From: JAKIYB01 sp964590255
GTDB taxonomy: Bacteria > Armatimonadota > Hebobacteria > CAIYQO01
Length of the DNA: 64,000 nucleotides
NCBI GenBank assembly: GCA_964590255.1
Contig: CAZPYA010000003.1
Coordinates: forward strand, 1 to 64,000
Reading direction: 5' to 3'
Under the pieces are notes generated by a model that saw nothing but the letters and a program-made list of their open reading frames with translations, made no database searches and was not told where the DNA came from. This document shows, piece by piece, positions 26,657 through 35,749 of this stretch. The position numbers and the translations under genes were made by a program. Each line of letters opens with the position of its first letter. The first letter of the stretch is position 1.

Positions 26657-28189
26657 TCAGCTCATCCCCTTCTCGGCCATTTCCAGCGCCTTCAACAGCG
26701 CACGCGCCTTGTTTAACGTCTCCTGGTACTCGCTCTCCGGGTCGGAATCAGCGACGATGCCGGCGCCGGCTTGCACGTAGGCGGTGCCGTCGGCGACCAC
26801 CACGGTGCGGATGGTGATAGCGGTATCCATGTTGCCGTCGAAGCTGAAGTAGCCGATGGCGCCGCCGTAGGGGCCGCGCCGGGTGGTTTCCAATTCGTCG
26901 ATGATCTGCATGGCGCGCACCTTCGGGGCGCCGCTGAGGGTGCCGGCGGGGAAGCAGGCGCGCAGCACGTCAAAGCCGTCCAGTTCGGGGCGCAGGCGCC
27001 CGCGCACGTTGCTGACGATGTGCATCACGTGCGAGTAGTGCTCGATAACCATCAACTCGTCCACCTGCACGCTGCCGAAGTCGCACACGCGCCCCAGGTC
27101 GTTGCGCCCCAGATCCACCAGCATGATGTGCTCGGCGCGCTCCTTGGCGTCCGCCAACAGGTCGGCGGCCAGCGCCGCGTCCTCGGCGGGCGTGGCGCCG
27201 CGCTTGCGCGTGCCGGCGATGGGCCGGGTGATCACCGTGCCGTCCATGGCGCTCACCAGCCGCTCGGGCGACGAGCCGATGATCTTCAGGTCACCGAAGG
27301 AGAGATAATACATGTATGGCGAGGGATTGAGGTAGCGCAGCGCTCGGTAGATGTTGAACGGTTGCTCGCACAGCGCGGGGGAGAGGGCGCGCTGCAGCCG
27401 CTGAGACAGCACCACCTGGATGATGTCGCCGTCGGTGATATACTCCTTTGCGCGTTCGACATTCGCCAGGAACTGGTCATGGCTGATGTTTGACTCGACC
27501 GCGCCCGCTTCCGCTGGCCCGGCGGGGATGAGTCCCAGCGGGCGCGATTCCGGCGCCTGCAGTTGCGCGATGAGGTCGTCGATTTTCGTCAGCGCGCGGT
27601 CATATTCCGCGTCCGGGTTATCTTGCACGTGGGTGTTATGCACCACCAGGATACGGTGGCGCACGTGGTCGAAGATGACGCACGGCTCGGTGAAGACGAA
27701 GCAGCAGTCGGGCAGATGCAGGTCGTCGGCGGGGGCGTCCGGCAGGTGCTCGAAGAAGCGCACCGTGTCGTAGCTCATATACCCCACCGCGCCGCCGTGG
27801 AATTTCGGCAGGCCGGTCACCGGCGCCAGGCGGTAGTCGCCCATCAATCCCTTAATCACGTGCAGCGGGTCCTCGCCATCGGCCAGCGCACGGGTCTCCG
27901 CCACGCCGCCGCGCTCCATGGTCACGGCCCCGTCCTGGCTGCGCAGCACGATAGAGGGCGCGCCGCCCAGAAAGCTGTAGCGGCCCACGCGTTCGCCGCC
28001 TTCCACGCTCTCCAGCATATAGCAGAAACAGCCGTCGTCCAGTTTATGGAAGGCGCTCACCGGCGTGTGCAAGTCGCCGAGGATCTCCCGATACACGGGA
28101 ATCAGGTTATATCTGTCGGCAAGCCGGCGAAACTCCTCGCGCGACAGCGACGGACGGCTCTGCGTTATGGCGTTGGTGCTCTCGGACAT
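26657..28189 (-). CDS. trpE: anthranilate synthase component I
   Basis: This 510-aa enzyme converts chorismate and ammonia (delivered by TrpG) to anthranilate, the first step of tryptophan synthesis. Full-length family features are present: the feedback-binding motif MLESVEGGERVGRYSFLG, the chorismate-binding core (LVDLGRNDLGRVCDFG, IEHYSHVMHIVSNVRG) and PAGTLSGAPKVRAM. No trpG or other trp gene is in the window, so the pathway genes are dispersed. A GGAGA precedes the ATG. The upstream region on the same strand holds two stable hairpins (28262-28399) that could attenuate transcription. Confidence 0.96.
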   Translation of the reverse strand: MSESTNAITQSRPSLSREEFRRLADRYNLIPVYREILGDLHTPVSAFHKLDDGCFCYMLESVEGGERVGRYSFLGGAPSIVLRSQDGAVTMERGGVAETRALADGEDPLHVIKGLMGDYRLAPVTGLPKFHGGAVGYMSYDTVRFFEHLPDAPADDLHLPDCCFVFTEPCVIFDHVRHRILVVHNTHVQDNPDAEYDRALTKIDDLIAQLQAPESRPLGLIPAGPAEAGAVESNISHDQFLANVERAKEYITDGDIIQVVLSQRLQRALSPALCEQPFNIYRALRYLNPSPYMYYLSFGDLKIIGSSPERLVSAMDGTVITRPIAGTRKRGATPAEDAALAADLLADAKERAEHIMLVDLGRNDLGRVCDFGSVQVDELMVIEHYSHVMHIVSNVRGRLRPELDGFDVLRACFPAGTLSGAPKVRAMQIIDELETTRRGPYGGAIGYFSFDGNMDTAITIRTVVVADGTAYVQAGAGIVADSDPESEYQETLNKARALLKALEMAEKGMS

Positions 28190-28261
28190 CGGAATCTCCT
28201 TATCAGGGTCAGCTCATCATACCCCGGAACGGCAAAAGGGTATTGCAGAATGTTATTTTGA

Positions 28262-28347
28262 GGAAATGGGAACAGTAACGCATTTTTCGATGCTGCTCGT
28301 AGTCACCGGGTATCGAAAAGCAAAAATTCGTTGCTGTACCCATTTCC
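28262..28347. repeat. mismatch-stem hairpin, family B copy 1
   Basis: Left arm from 28262 (GGAAATGGGAACAGTAACG) and right arm ending 28347 (CGTTGCTGTACCCATTTCC) pair except at fixed internal positions: A opposite A, T opposite G and a C/T position. A 6-nt insertion is in the right arm. The unit is shared with 62089-62175 and related to 31734-31828 and 61759-61851. Confidence 0.8.
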
Positions 28348-28361
28348 CCCGACCAACCAAA

Positions 28362-28399
28362 ACACCCGTCCCCGCCTGCACGCAGGCGGGGACGGGTGT
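28362..28399 (-). terminator. trpE: strong hairpin upstream of trpE, candidate attenuator/terminator
   Basis: A perfect 18-bp stem (28362-28379 with 28382-28399) with a 2-nt loop is followed on the minus strand by TTTGGTTGG. Lying about 175 bases upstream of trpE, it could end a leader transcript. A second small hairpin (CCAGCACC/GGTGCTGG, about 28468-28484) precedes it. No Trp-rich leader peptide or convincing T-box was found. Confidence 0.4.
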
Positions 28400-28930
28400 G
28401 GATGAACCGCGATAATAGCGGATCGGCCTTCACGGTGCCTACGAGGGAGGGGACGTCTCGGACCGCCAGCACCAGGTGCTGGTGTCCTGCTCGACCGTGT
28501 TCCATCGTACTATAGAAATGATCATCGCACCGTGACTCGGTAGTGCAAAGGGTGACACCATTGTCTCACAAGGGTGCCAGGCTGTCAATAGGCCCTTAGA
28601 GGTGCGCTCACTTCGCTCCGCCTCGGGGAGGGAAAGAGGCGCAGCGTGATCCAGCTATTATTTTCCATATCATGTGCCGATTTACCAGGTGACTTCCGTA
28701 TTTCCTGGTGAGAATTCCTGGCGACGAAGGGGGTGCCGACTAGCGAAACAGTGGTCGACAACACTGCAGTCGGGAGCGCATGCACCCGCACACCGGAGCG
28801 ATAATGCGACGATACGCGCCGCGGGGGGCGCGGACAACCGATTGACGAAACCCCTCACCACTTCATGACTTGACGGAACCCGGCCACATCTTCACAATAC
28901 ACACAGGACGTCTTACCGGCGAGGATCACC
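28400..28930. other. 531-base intergenic region, no gene seen
   Basis: No reading frame here has a ribosome-binding site with plausible codon use. The left part may be trpE leader DNA. The right part precedes the acyltransferase-ligase fusion, whose ribosome-binding site is GAGGA at about 28920. I see no tRNA or recognised riboswitch. Confidence 0.5.
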
Positions 28931-31561
28931 ATGTTGAACTGGCTGCTGCGCATCGTCGTATTGTCGCTGCTCTGGCTGCGCTACCGCATCACCATCCGCG
29001 GGCTGCGCGAGATCACGGCGCGCGGGAACACGGGCATCCTCTTTCTGCCCACGCATCCGGCGCTCATCGACCCGATCATGCTCACTGCCACGCTGATGCG
29101 GGATTTCCAGGCGCGGCCCTTCGCTGACCAGGACGCGGTGAATCTGCCGGGGGTGCGCTGGCTGGCCAGCCGGGTGCGGGCGCTAACCATCCCCACCATC
29201 GCCAACTACGGCCAGGCGGCGATGGCGCGCATCGCGGCGACGGTGCAGGAGAGCATCACCGCGCTCAACGCCGGCGACAGCATCATCCTCTATCCCGCCG
29301 GGGCGCTGCTGCGCAGCCGCTATGAGGCGGTGGGCGGCAACAGCGCGGTGGAGACCATCCTGCGCGCGCTGCCCGACGTGCGCGTGGTGCTGGTGCGTAC
29401 CCGCGGCCTGTGGGGCAGCAGTTTCGGCCAGGTGAGCGGCAAGGAGGCCAACGCCGGCGCCGTGCTGCAGCGCGCCATCCCGCAAATCCTCTCTAACCTG
29501 TTATTCTTCACCCCGCGCCGTAACGTCGATATTTACTTCGAGGAACCGGCGGATTTCCCCCGCGAGGCCGACCGCGCGACCATCAACGCTTACCTGGAGC
29601 GCTTCTACAACGTCGAGGCCCCGCCGGCGCTATACGTGCCCTACACGATGTGGGAGCGCGGCGGCCGGCGCGAGCTGCCCGACCCGGAGTGGGGCGGCCT
29701 GCCCGGCAACGTGGAGGACGTGCCCGCCGGTACCCGCGATATCGTGCTGGCGCGCCTGCGCGAGATGACCGGTCGCGTGACCATTGCCGACACCGACCGG
29801 CTGGAAACCGACCTGAGCATGGACAGCTTGGCCCGCGCCGAGCTGCTGGCGTGGCTGGAGGCGGAATTCGGCTTCCCGCAAGGCAACGCCGACTCGCTGC
29901 AGACGGTAGCTGACGTGCTGCTGGCGGCGCTGGGCGAAGGCGTGGCCCGAGCCAATGTGACACTGAAACCCGTGCCCGAGGCGTGGTTCGCCCCCGACAC
30001 CGACGCCGTGGTGACTGTGGCGCCGGGCGACACTATCGCCGCCGCCTTCCTCAACATGGCCCGCCGCGAACCCAATCGCGTCATCGCCGCCGACCAGAAC
30101 AGCGGCGCGCGCAGCTACCGCGAGCTGGTGATGGGCGTACTGGCGCTACTGCCGGCGGTAAAGGCGCTGCCGGGCGAGCACCTGGGCATCATGCTGCCAG
30201 CCTCGATGGGGGCGATGCTGGCCTACCTGACCACCGTCTTCGCCGGACGCACGCCGGTGATGATCAACTGGACGGTGGGTCGCCGCAACCTGCTGCACGC
30301 GCTGGAACTCACCGGCACCCGGCGCATCCTCACCGCGAAGGCGCTGGTGGCGAAGCTGGAGAAGGCCGGGCTGGACCTGGAGGGGATCAAGGAACGCTTC
30401 GTCTATCTGGAAGACCTGGCCGCCGGACTGACGAAGGGACAAAAGCTGCGCGCGCTGCTGGGCAGCTACCTCAACTGGGGGGCACTCACGTCCGCGCGCA
30501 TCGCTCCCACCGCGGCCGTCCTTTTCACCAGCGGCTCAGAGAGCCTGCCCAAAGCGGTGCCGCTGTCGCACGCCAACATCCTCGCCAACCTGCGCGACAC
30601 GCTGCCAATGATCAAGTTGCGTCGCGCTGACCGCATGCTGGCGATGCTGCCGCCCTTCCACTCCTTCGGCCTCTCCGGCAACCTGGCCGCGCCGCTGGTG
30701 GCGGGGCTGCGCGCCGTCTATCATGCCAATCCCACGGAAGGCGGCGTGCTGGGCAAGCTCACCGCGGCCTATCGTGCCACGCTTATCCTCGGCACCCCCA
30801 CCTTCCTGAACGGCGTATTGCGCGCGGCGCCGGCGGCGCACCTGGCCACGGTGCGGCTGGCGGTGACCGGGGCGGAAGAATGCCCGCGCCGCGTGTATGA
30901 GCTGTTCGGCGCGCACTGTCCCAAGGCGACGATCATTGAGGGATACGGCATTACCGAGTGCTCGCCTATCGTCGCCGTCAACGACCCCGACGCCCCCCGC
31001 CCGCACGCCATCGGCAAGCTGCTGCCCTCGCTGGAATTCGCCGTGCTCGACCCGGCCACCGAGACACCGGTGTCGCCCGGCGCCGCGGGCATGCTGCTGG
31101 TGCGCGGCCCGTCCATCTTCGGTGGCTACCTGGGCGACGCCCCCAGCCCCTTTGTCGACTACGACGGCAAAAGCTGGTATCGCACCGGCGACCTGGTGCG
31201 ACTGGGCGACGACGGCGTCTTCACCTTCGCCGGGCGGCTGAAGCGCTTCATCAAACTCGGCGGCGAAATGATCTCGCTGCCCGCCATCGAGTCCGCGCTC
31301 CTCGAACGGCTGGGCTCCGCCGAGGACGACGGCCCCATCCTCGCCGTAGGCGCCACCGCCGACGAACGCCCGGAACTGGTGCTCTTCACCGTGAAGCCCG
31401 TCGACCGCGAGGGCGCCAACGCCATCCTCCGCGACGCCGGCCTCTCCGCCCTGCACAATCTCCGCCGCGTCGAACCCGTGGACGCCATCCCCGTCCTCGG
31501 CACCGGCAAGACCGACTACCGGGCCCTGCAGGGATTGCTGATGAATGAGGCGAAGACGTAA
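28931..31561 (+). CDS. trifunctional acyltransferase - acyl carrier - AMP-dependent ligase fusion (Aas-like)
   Basis: The 876-aa protein joins three domains. Residues 1-235 are a PlsC/LPLAT acyltransferase with H42-PALI-D47. Residues about 265-335 are an acyl carrier domain with S299 in MDSL for phosphopantetheine. Residues about 360-876 are an ANL ligase with FTSGSESLPKAVPLSH, EGYGITECSP and the C-terminal lysine in GTGKTDYR. Aas enzymes activate free fatty acids and re-acylate lysophospholipids; the built-in ACP would hold the acyl group between the two. In the acyltransferase, YPAGAL replaces the usual FPEGT, so the motif III Glu is missing. It is encoded alone, with hairpin repeats downstream. 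Confidence 0.87.
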   Translation: MLNWLLRIVVLSLLWLRYRITIRGLREITARGNTGILFLPTHPALIDPIMLTATLMRDFQARPFADQDAVNLPGVRWLASRVRALTIPTIANYGQAAMARIAATVQESITALNAGDSIILYPAGALLRSRYEAVGGNSAVETILRALPDVRVVLVRTRGLWGSSFGQVSGKEANAGAVLQRAIPQILSNLLFFTPRRNVDIYFEEPADFPREADRATINAYLERFYNVEAPPALYVPYTMWERGGRRELPDPEWGGLPGNVEDVPAGTRDIVLARLREMTGRVTIADTDRLETDLSMDSLARAELLAWLEAEFGFPQGNADSLQTVADVLLAALGEGVARANVTLKPVPEAWFAPDTDAVVTVAPGDTIAAAFLNMARREPNRVIAADQNSGARSYRELVMGVLALLPAVKALPGEHLGIMLPASMGAMLAYLTTVFAGRTPVMINWTVGRRNLLHALELTGTRRILTAKALVAKLEKAGLDLEGIKERFVYLEDLAAGLTKGQKLRALLGSYLNWGALTSARIAPTAAVLFTSGSESLPKAVPLSHANILANLRDTLPMIKLRRADRMLAMLPPFHSFGLSGNLAAPLVAGLRAVYHANPTEGGVLGKLTAAYRATLILGTPTFLNGVLRAAPAAHLATVRLAVTGAEECPRRVYELFGAHCPKATIIEGYGITECSPIVAVNDPDAPRPHAIGKLLPSLEFAVLDPATETPVSPGAAGMLLVRGPSIFGGYLGDAPSPFVDYDGKSWYRTGDLVRLGDDGVFTFAGRLKRFIKLGGEMISLPAIESALLERLGSAEDDGPILAVGATADERPELVLFTVKPVDREGANAILRDAGLSALHNLRRVEPVDAIPVLGTGKTDYRALQGLLMNEAKT

Positions 31562-31571
31562 GATACTCAGT

Positions 31572-31692
31572 AAAGCGGTGACTGACTGCGCATTACCCTT
31601 GGCGATGCTGCCCGGTGCGCAAAACGGCAAGGCAATGCATGAGGCAGACACTTTCGCATCCGCATCAGTAATGCGTTGTCTGTCACCGCTTT
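31572..31692. repeat. mismatch-stem hairpin, divergent member
   Basis: Arms 31572-31596 and 31668-31692 (25 nt) pair except at three internal positions: GGTGAC, mismatch, GAC, two mismatches, CGCATTAC. It is followed 41 bases later by the family A hairpin at 31734-31828, so two elements lie in tandem in the 290-base gap after 31561. Confidence 0.75.
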
Positions 31693-31733
31693 TCCCTGCG
31701 ATCAAGAGGCGCGTTCGGTGCCGGTTCTGTGGG

Positions 31734-31828
31734 CGGAAAAATGGTGACAGGAACCGTTTTCCGCTGCGCAGATAACCGGTAGCTGTGTCTGGACATAGGA
31801 AAACGGTTGCTGGCACCATTTTTTGCCG
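31734..31828. repeat. mismatch-stem hairpin, family A copy 1
   Basis: Left arm AAATGGTGACAGGAACCG... (31734-31762) and right arm ...CGGTTGCTGGCACCATTT (31798-31828) pair except at two internal positions. The same two positions fail to pair in the copy at 61759-61851. The right end lies 23 bases before the gmhA-like start. Confidence 0.85.
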
Positions 31829-31851
31829 GTGCTGTTGTTTAGAGGTTTATC

Positions 31852-32493
31852 ATGCGCACATCACCCACCTCCCGCCTCATCGACCGCTATCCCGCCCTCG
31901 CGCCGCTGGAGGCGGACATCTGCGCGGCGGCGGAGATGCTCATCGCGTGTTACCGGCGTGGCGGCAAGCTGCTGCTGTGCGGTAACGGCGGCAGCGCGTC
32001 GGACTGTCTGCATATCGCCGGGGAGTTGCTGAAAGGCTTTACCTCTACGCGACCGCTGGGTGATGCCGATCGCGCCGCCTTGACCGCGGCGTATGGCGAC
32101 GAGGGAACGCGGCTGGGCCTGCTGCTGCAGCAGGGGCTGCCGGCTATCGCCTTGCCCGGCGCGCTGGCGCTCACCACCGCCATGGCCAACGACGTCGACG
32201 CCGACCTCATTTATGCGCAAGGCGTGATGGCGCTGGGGACACCCGGCGACGTGCTGGTGTGCCTCAGTACCTCCGGCACCGCGCACAACGTCCTCGCCGC
32301 CGCCCGCGTCGCCCGCTGGCGCGGCCTCTCCATCCTCGGCCTCACCGGCAAAGGCGGCGGCCCGCTGGCCCCCCTCTGCGATCTCGCCCTCATCGCTCCC
32401 GGTGCCACCACCGCCGACATCCAGGAGTACCACCTACCCATCTACCACGCTCTGTGCGAAGCGGTCGAGGTGGCGATGTTCGGGGTGGGGTGA
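31852..32493 (+). CDS. SIS-domain sugar isomerase, GmhA/DiaA-like
   Basis: This 213-aa protein has a single SIS domain. LLCGNGGSASDCLHIAGELL carries the phosphate-binding Ser residues and the H54/E58 pair. STSGTAHN and ADIQEYHLPIYHALCEAVE supply the second phosphate loop and the Gln/His residues seen in GmhA zinc sites. GmhA turns sedoheptulose 7-phosphate into heptose 7-phosphate for ADP-heptose. DiaA, a close relative, controls DnaA. Retention of the metal-ligand set favours an isomerase. AGAGG precedes the ATG. No other heptose gene is nearby. Confidence 0.82.
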   Translation: MRTSPTSRLIDRYPALAPLEADICAAAEMLIACYRRGGKLLLCGNGGSASDCLHIAGELLKGFTSTRPLGDADRAALTAAYGDEGTRLGLLLQQGLPAIALPGALALTTAMANDVDADLIYAQGVMALGTPGDVLVCLSTSGTAHNVLAAARVARWRGLSILGLTGKGGGPLAPLCDLALIAPGATTADIQEYHLPIYHALCEAVEVAMFGVG

Positions 32494-32729
32494 CACAACT
32501 CGACTTCTATTCCGGTTCCGCGTTGCTACCGTCTCCCGTGTGCGTGAGGATCGTGACTCCCGCCCGTCGGGGTGTCAGCCGTCTGCCGTCGCGGCGACGG
32601 CCCGCCCCTCCGCCTCCGGAATCGCCCGCGCACCCGACGTTAGGGCGGGCCAACACCGCCCGCGGACACCCATACACACACAAGTGGGGGGAGAGGAAGC
32701 GGCCGGGTGGCTGTTGAAGTAGGGGACGT

Positions 32730-33746
32730 ATGAGCATTGACATCGTGCGCGGGGTGTATGCGCATCCGGGGGCGTTCTGGGACACCGGGGCGCGGCTGGA
32801 TGACTACGGGGTGAATGCCGTGTTCGTGCACGGCGGGTCGCTGGACGCGGCGACGGTGGCGCGGGCACGGGACGAGGGGTGCCGGGTCTTCGCCGAATTT
32901 TCCACGCTGAACGGTGCCTACGGCAACTACGTGGCGGAGCATCCGGACGCCCATCCCATCGACGACCAGGGGAACCCGGCGCCGCCGGCGACGTGGTTCA
33001 TGGGGGTCTGCCCCACCCATCGCGGCTTTCGCCAGTTCCGCATGGAGGCGCTGCACGAGTTGCTGGGCCGGCTAGAGCTGGACGGGGTGTGGATGGACTA
33101 TGTGCACTGGCACGCGCAGTTCGAGGACCCCTACCCGGTGTTCCTCAAAACCTGCTTCAACGACTGCTGCCTGGCGGCCTTTCAGCAGTGGGCGAACGTG
33201 GAGGTGGCGGGCGCCACGGTGCCCGAGCGCGCGCGGTGGATCTTTCAGCACGCCGGGAAGGCGTGGGAGGACTGGCGCGTCTCGGTGATCGTCGACTGGG
33301 CGCGGGAGTTCCGCGCGGTGGTGAAGGCGGCGCGTCCCGACGCGCTGGTGGGCTGCTTCCACTGCGCCTGGAAGGACGAAGACCTGGGCGGGGTGCGCCG
33401 GCGCTGCCTGGGGCTGGACATCCACGCGCTTACCCCCTACGTCGACGTCTTCTCCCCCATGCCGTACCACGGCCGCTCGGGCAAATCGCCGGACTACGTG
33501 CGCGATTACGTGGACTACTTCAGCACCCGCTACCCCGTGCAGACCGCGCCGGGGCAATACCCGCGCCTGTGGCCCATCGTGCAGGCCCACGACGACCCGC
33601 GGGTGAGCCCGGAGGAGTTCGAACAGGTGCTGCGCTACGGGCTGACCGGCAAAAGCACCGGTGTAATGATGTTCACCATCGCCAGCGTCGCCGCCGACCC
33701 GGGGAAGATGGCGGCGATGCGGCGGGTGTATATGGAGTATGCATAA
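32730..33746 (+). CDS. TIM-barrel glycoside-hydrolase-like protein
   Basis: This 338-aa protein begins directly with a barrel strand (IDIVRGVYAHPGAFWD) and contains GRLELDGVWMDYVHWH, a pattern with a catalytic-type Asp at a barrel strand end. YVDVFSPMPYHGRSG comes near the end. It resembles uncharacterised putative glycoside hydrolases. No signal peptide is present. The next gene, a ceramidase-like protein, starts 11 bases after its stop, so they are co-transcribed. Upstream 32494-32729 holds only GC-rich sequence with no clear element. The substrate is unknown. Confidence 0.7.
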   Translation: MSIDIVRGVYAHPGAFWDTGARLDDYGVNAVFVHGGSLDAATVARARDEGCRVFAEFSTLNGAYGNYVAEHPDAHPIDDQGNPAPPATWFMGVCPTHRGFRQFRMEALHELLGRLELDGVWMDYVHWHAQFEDPYPVFLKTCFNDCCLAAFQQWANVEVAGATVPERARWIFQHAGKAWEDWRVSVIVDWAREFRAVVKAARPDALVGCFHCAWKDEDLGGVRRRCLGLDIHALTPYVDVFSPMPYHGRSGKSPDYVRDYVDYFSTRYPVQTAPGQYPRLWPIVQAHDDPRVSPEEFEQVLRYGLTGKSTGVMMFTIASVAADPGKMAAMRRVYMEYA

Positions 33747-33757
33747 CGGAGGACCAG

Positions 33758-35239
33758 ATGGCGGAAAAGATGAGCGATCTACAGATCGGCTGGGCGTCCT
33801 GCGATCTTACGCCCGACCAACCCGTGCTGGTGGCGGGGCAGTTTCACGCGCGGGTGTCGGAGGGGGTGCTCGATCCGATTACCGCTACCGCGCTGGCGCT
33901 GGAGGGAGCGGACGGCACGCCGGTGATCCTGGTGAGTTGCGACGTGGTCGCCATTCCGGACGGGCTGCGCGACGCGGTGCGGGCGGAGGTCGCGGCGCGG
34001 CTGCCGGCGCTGGACCCGCGGGCGATCATCCTGAATGCCACCCACACGCACGCCGCGCCCGAGCTGCGCACGGCCGCGGATGTGCGGATACTGGGCGGCG
34101 GCACCATGTCGGTGTACCTGGGGGTGGCGCTGGCGGTGATGGCGCCCCAGGCGTATATCGAGACGATCGCGGCGCCGCGTATCGCCGACGCGGTCGCCCG
34201 CGCCTGGGCGGGACGCGCGCCCGGCGGCATCGGCTATGGCCTGGGGCACGCGGTGGTGGGGCATAACCGGCGCATTTGCTATGCCGACGGCGTCACGCGC
34301 ATGTATGGCGACACCGACGATCCGCTGTTCAGCCATGTGGAAGGGTATGAAGATCACCGGACGCAGGTGCTGGCTACCTGGGACGCCGACGGGCGCCTCA
34401 CCGGTCTTATTGTCAACGTCGCCTGCCCGTCGCAGGTGAGCGAACACGAATACCGGCTGAGCGCAGACTACTGGCACGAGACGCGCGTGGAACTGCGCCG
34501 CCGGCTGGGCGACGGCCTCTTCGTGCTGCCGCAGAATAGCACTGCGGGCGACCAGTCGCCGCACATTCTCATCGGCAAGCGTGCGGAGGAGCGGATGTGG
34601 CGGCTGCACGGCCGCACCCAGCGCGAGGACATCGCGGTGCGCATCGCCGACGCCGTCACCGCCGTGCTGCCCGCCATTGCGCGGGAGATCGACTGGGCGC
34701 CGGCGCTGGCGCATATCGTGGAGACGATTCCGCTGAGCCGACGCCAGTTAACCGAGGCAGACGTGCTGGCGGCGGAGGCGGAAAAGACGCGGCTGCAGGG
34801 CGAGTATCAGCGCCTGCTGGCCGAGTTGGAGGCGGACCCGTCGCTGCGCGCGCGGCCGCGCTGGTACGTGCCCATCACTAGCGCCTATCGCGGGATGGGC
34901 TGGAACGGCACGGTGGCGGAACGCTTCATCCGCCAGCACACCGAGCCATCGGTGCCGTTGGAGGTACATGCCGTGCGGCTGGGCGACGTGGCCTTCGCGA
35001 CGAACCCCTTTGAGTTCTACCTGGACTACGGCCTGCAGATCACCGCGCGCAGCCGGGCGGTGCAGACCTTTCTGGTGCAGCACGTGGGCGGCGGTACCTA
35101 CCTGCCCTCACCGCGCGCGGTGGCCGGGCAAAGCTACGGCGCGGTGCCCGCCAGCACGCCCATCGGGCCGGAGGGCGGCCGTGAGTTGGTGGAGTGGTCG
35201 GTGGCGGCGATTAATGCGTTGATGGCGTTTACTTCCTGA
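33758..35239 (+). CDS. neutral/alkaline ceramidase-like N-terminal domain protein
   Basis: This 493-aa protein shows the N-terminal domain of neutral ceramidases: IGWASCDLTPD, VILVSCDVVAIPD, and the zinc-binding pattern NATHTHAAPEL (H96, H98), with GHAVVGHNRR further on. Enzymes of this fold hydrolyse amide bonds in ceramides. Short bacterial versions without signal peptide are common in sugar-catabolism loci, where the substrate is unknown. GGAGGACC precedes the ATG at 33758. It is coupled to the upstream TIM-barrel gene, implying one pathway. Confidence 0.85.
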   Translation: MAEKMSDLQIGWASCDLTPDQPVLVAGQFHARVSEGVLDPITATALALEGADGTPVILVSCDVVAIPDGLRDAVRAEVAARLPALDPRAIILNATHTHAAPELRTAADVRILGGGTMSVYLGVALAVMAPQAYIETIAAPRIADAVARAWAGRAPGGIGYGLGHAVVGHNRRICYADGVTRMYGDTDDPLFSHVEGYEDHRTQVLATWDADGRLTGLIVNVACPSQVSEHEYRLSADYWHETRVELRRRLGDGLFVLPQNSTAGDQSPHILIGKRAEERMWRLHGRTQREDIAVRIADAVTAVLPAIAREIDWAPALAHIVETIPLSRRQLTEADVLAAEAEKTRLQGEYQRLLAELEADPSLRARPRWYVPITSAYRGMGWNGTVAERFIRQHTEPSVPLEVHAVRLGDVAFATNPFEFYLDYGLQITARSRAVQTFLVQHVGGGTYLPSPRAVAGQSYGAVPASTPIGPEGGRELVEWSVAAINALMAFTS

Positions 35240-35341
35240 TGATGTTTATAAATTATTTATCAATACGACCCGCAACCCGGAAGGCCAACGGACACATGCA
35301 GCGAAATTCTCCGCCATCACGCAACTCAAGGAGCACCTCCC

Positions 35342-35746
35342 ATGGCTCTCATCACCTGGCGCGACAGCTACAGTGTCAAGGTGCCGTCCATTGACGAACA
35401 GCACAAAAAACTCATCGATCTCATCAATAGGCTGCATGACGCGATGTCCAGCGGGCAGGGCAAAGCGGTGTTGGGCGGCGTCGTCGCGGAGTTGGTGGCG
35501 TATACCCGCACCCACTTCACCTATGAAGAGAGCCTGATGTCGCGGGCGATTTACCCGCAGTTGACCGCGCACCGGGCGGCCCACCGCTCGCTGATCGAGA
35601 AGGTGGGCGGCTTCACGGCGCAAGTCGGCGCGGACGCGACCACCACTATTGAAATGATGACATTCTTGCGCGGTTGGCTGATGGAGCATATCCAAAAAGA
35701 GGATATGGCCTACAGCGACAGCCTGGTGGCGAAGGGCATCCAATAG
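35342..35746 (+). CDS. bacteriohemerythrin
   Basis: This 134-aa four-helix protein binds O2 at a di-iron site. The ligand set is complete: H21 (DEQHKKL), H58 and E62 (HFTYEES), H77 and H81 (TAHRAAHRSL), H116 and D121 (EHIQKEDMAYSD). It is a stand-alone single-domain form, used for oxygen storage or delivery in microaerobic cells. AAGGAG precedes the ATG. The upstream AT-rich stretch (35240-35270) probably holds its promoter. Its stop is only a few bases from the convergent deacetylase pseudogene. Confidence 0.95.
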   Translation: MALITWRDSYSVKVPSIDEQHKKLIDLINRLHDAMSSGQGKAVLGGVVAELVAYTRTHFTYEESLMSRAIYPQLTAHRAAHRSLIEKVGGFTAQVGADATTTIEMMTFLRGWLMEHIQKEDMAYSDSLVAKGIQ

Positions 35747-35749
35747 TCG

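Noticed and set aside
24537..26780. 747-codon plus-strand frame
   Set aside because: Shadow of the CBM9/heparinase-like gene; its sequence is Arg/His/Ala-rich as expected for antisense high-GC DNA.
28391..28425. T-box-like motif (GGGTGTGGATGAACCGCG) on the plus strand
   Set aside because: The spacing differs from the T-box antiterminator consensus, it points away from trpE, and the plus-strand gene downstream is not amino-acid related.
28209..28505. 98-codon minus-strand frame upstream of trpE as a leader peptide
   Set aside because: It contains only one Trp, runs through two hairpins and has no ribosome-binding site.
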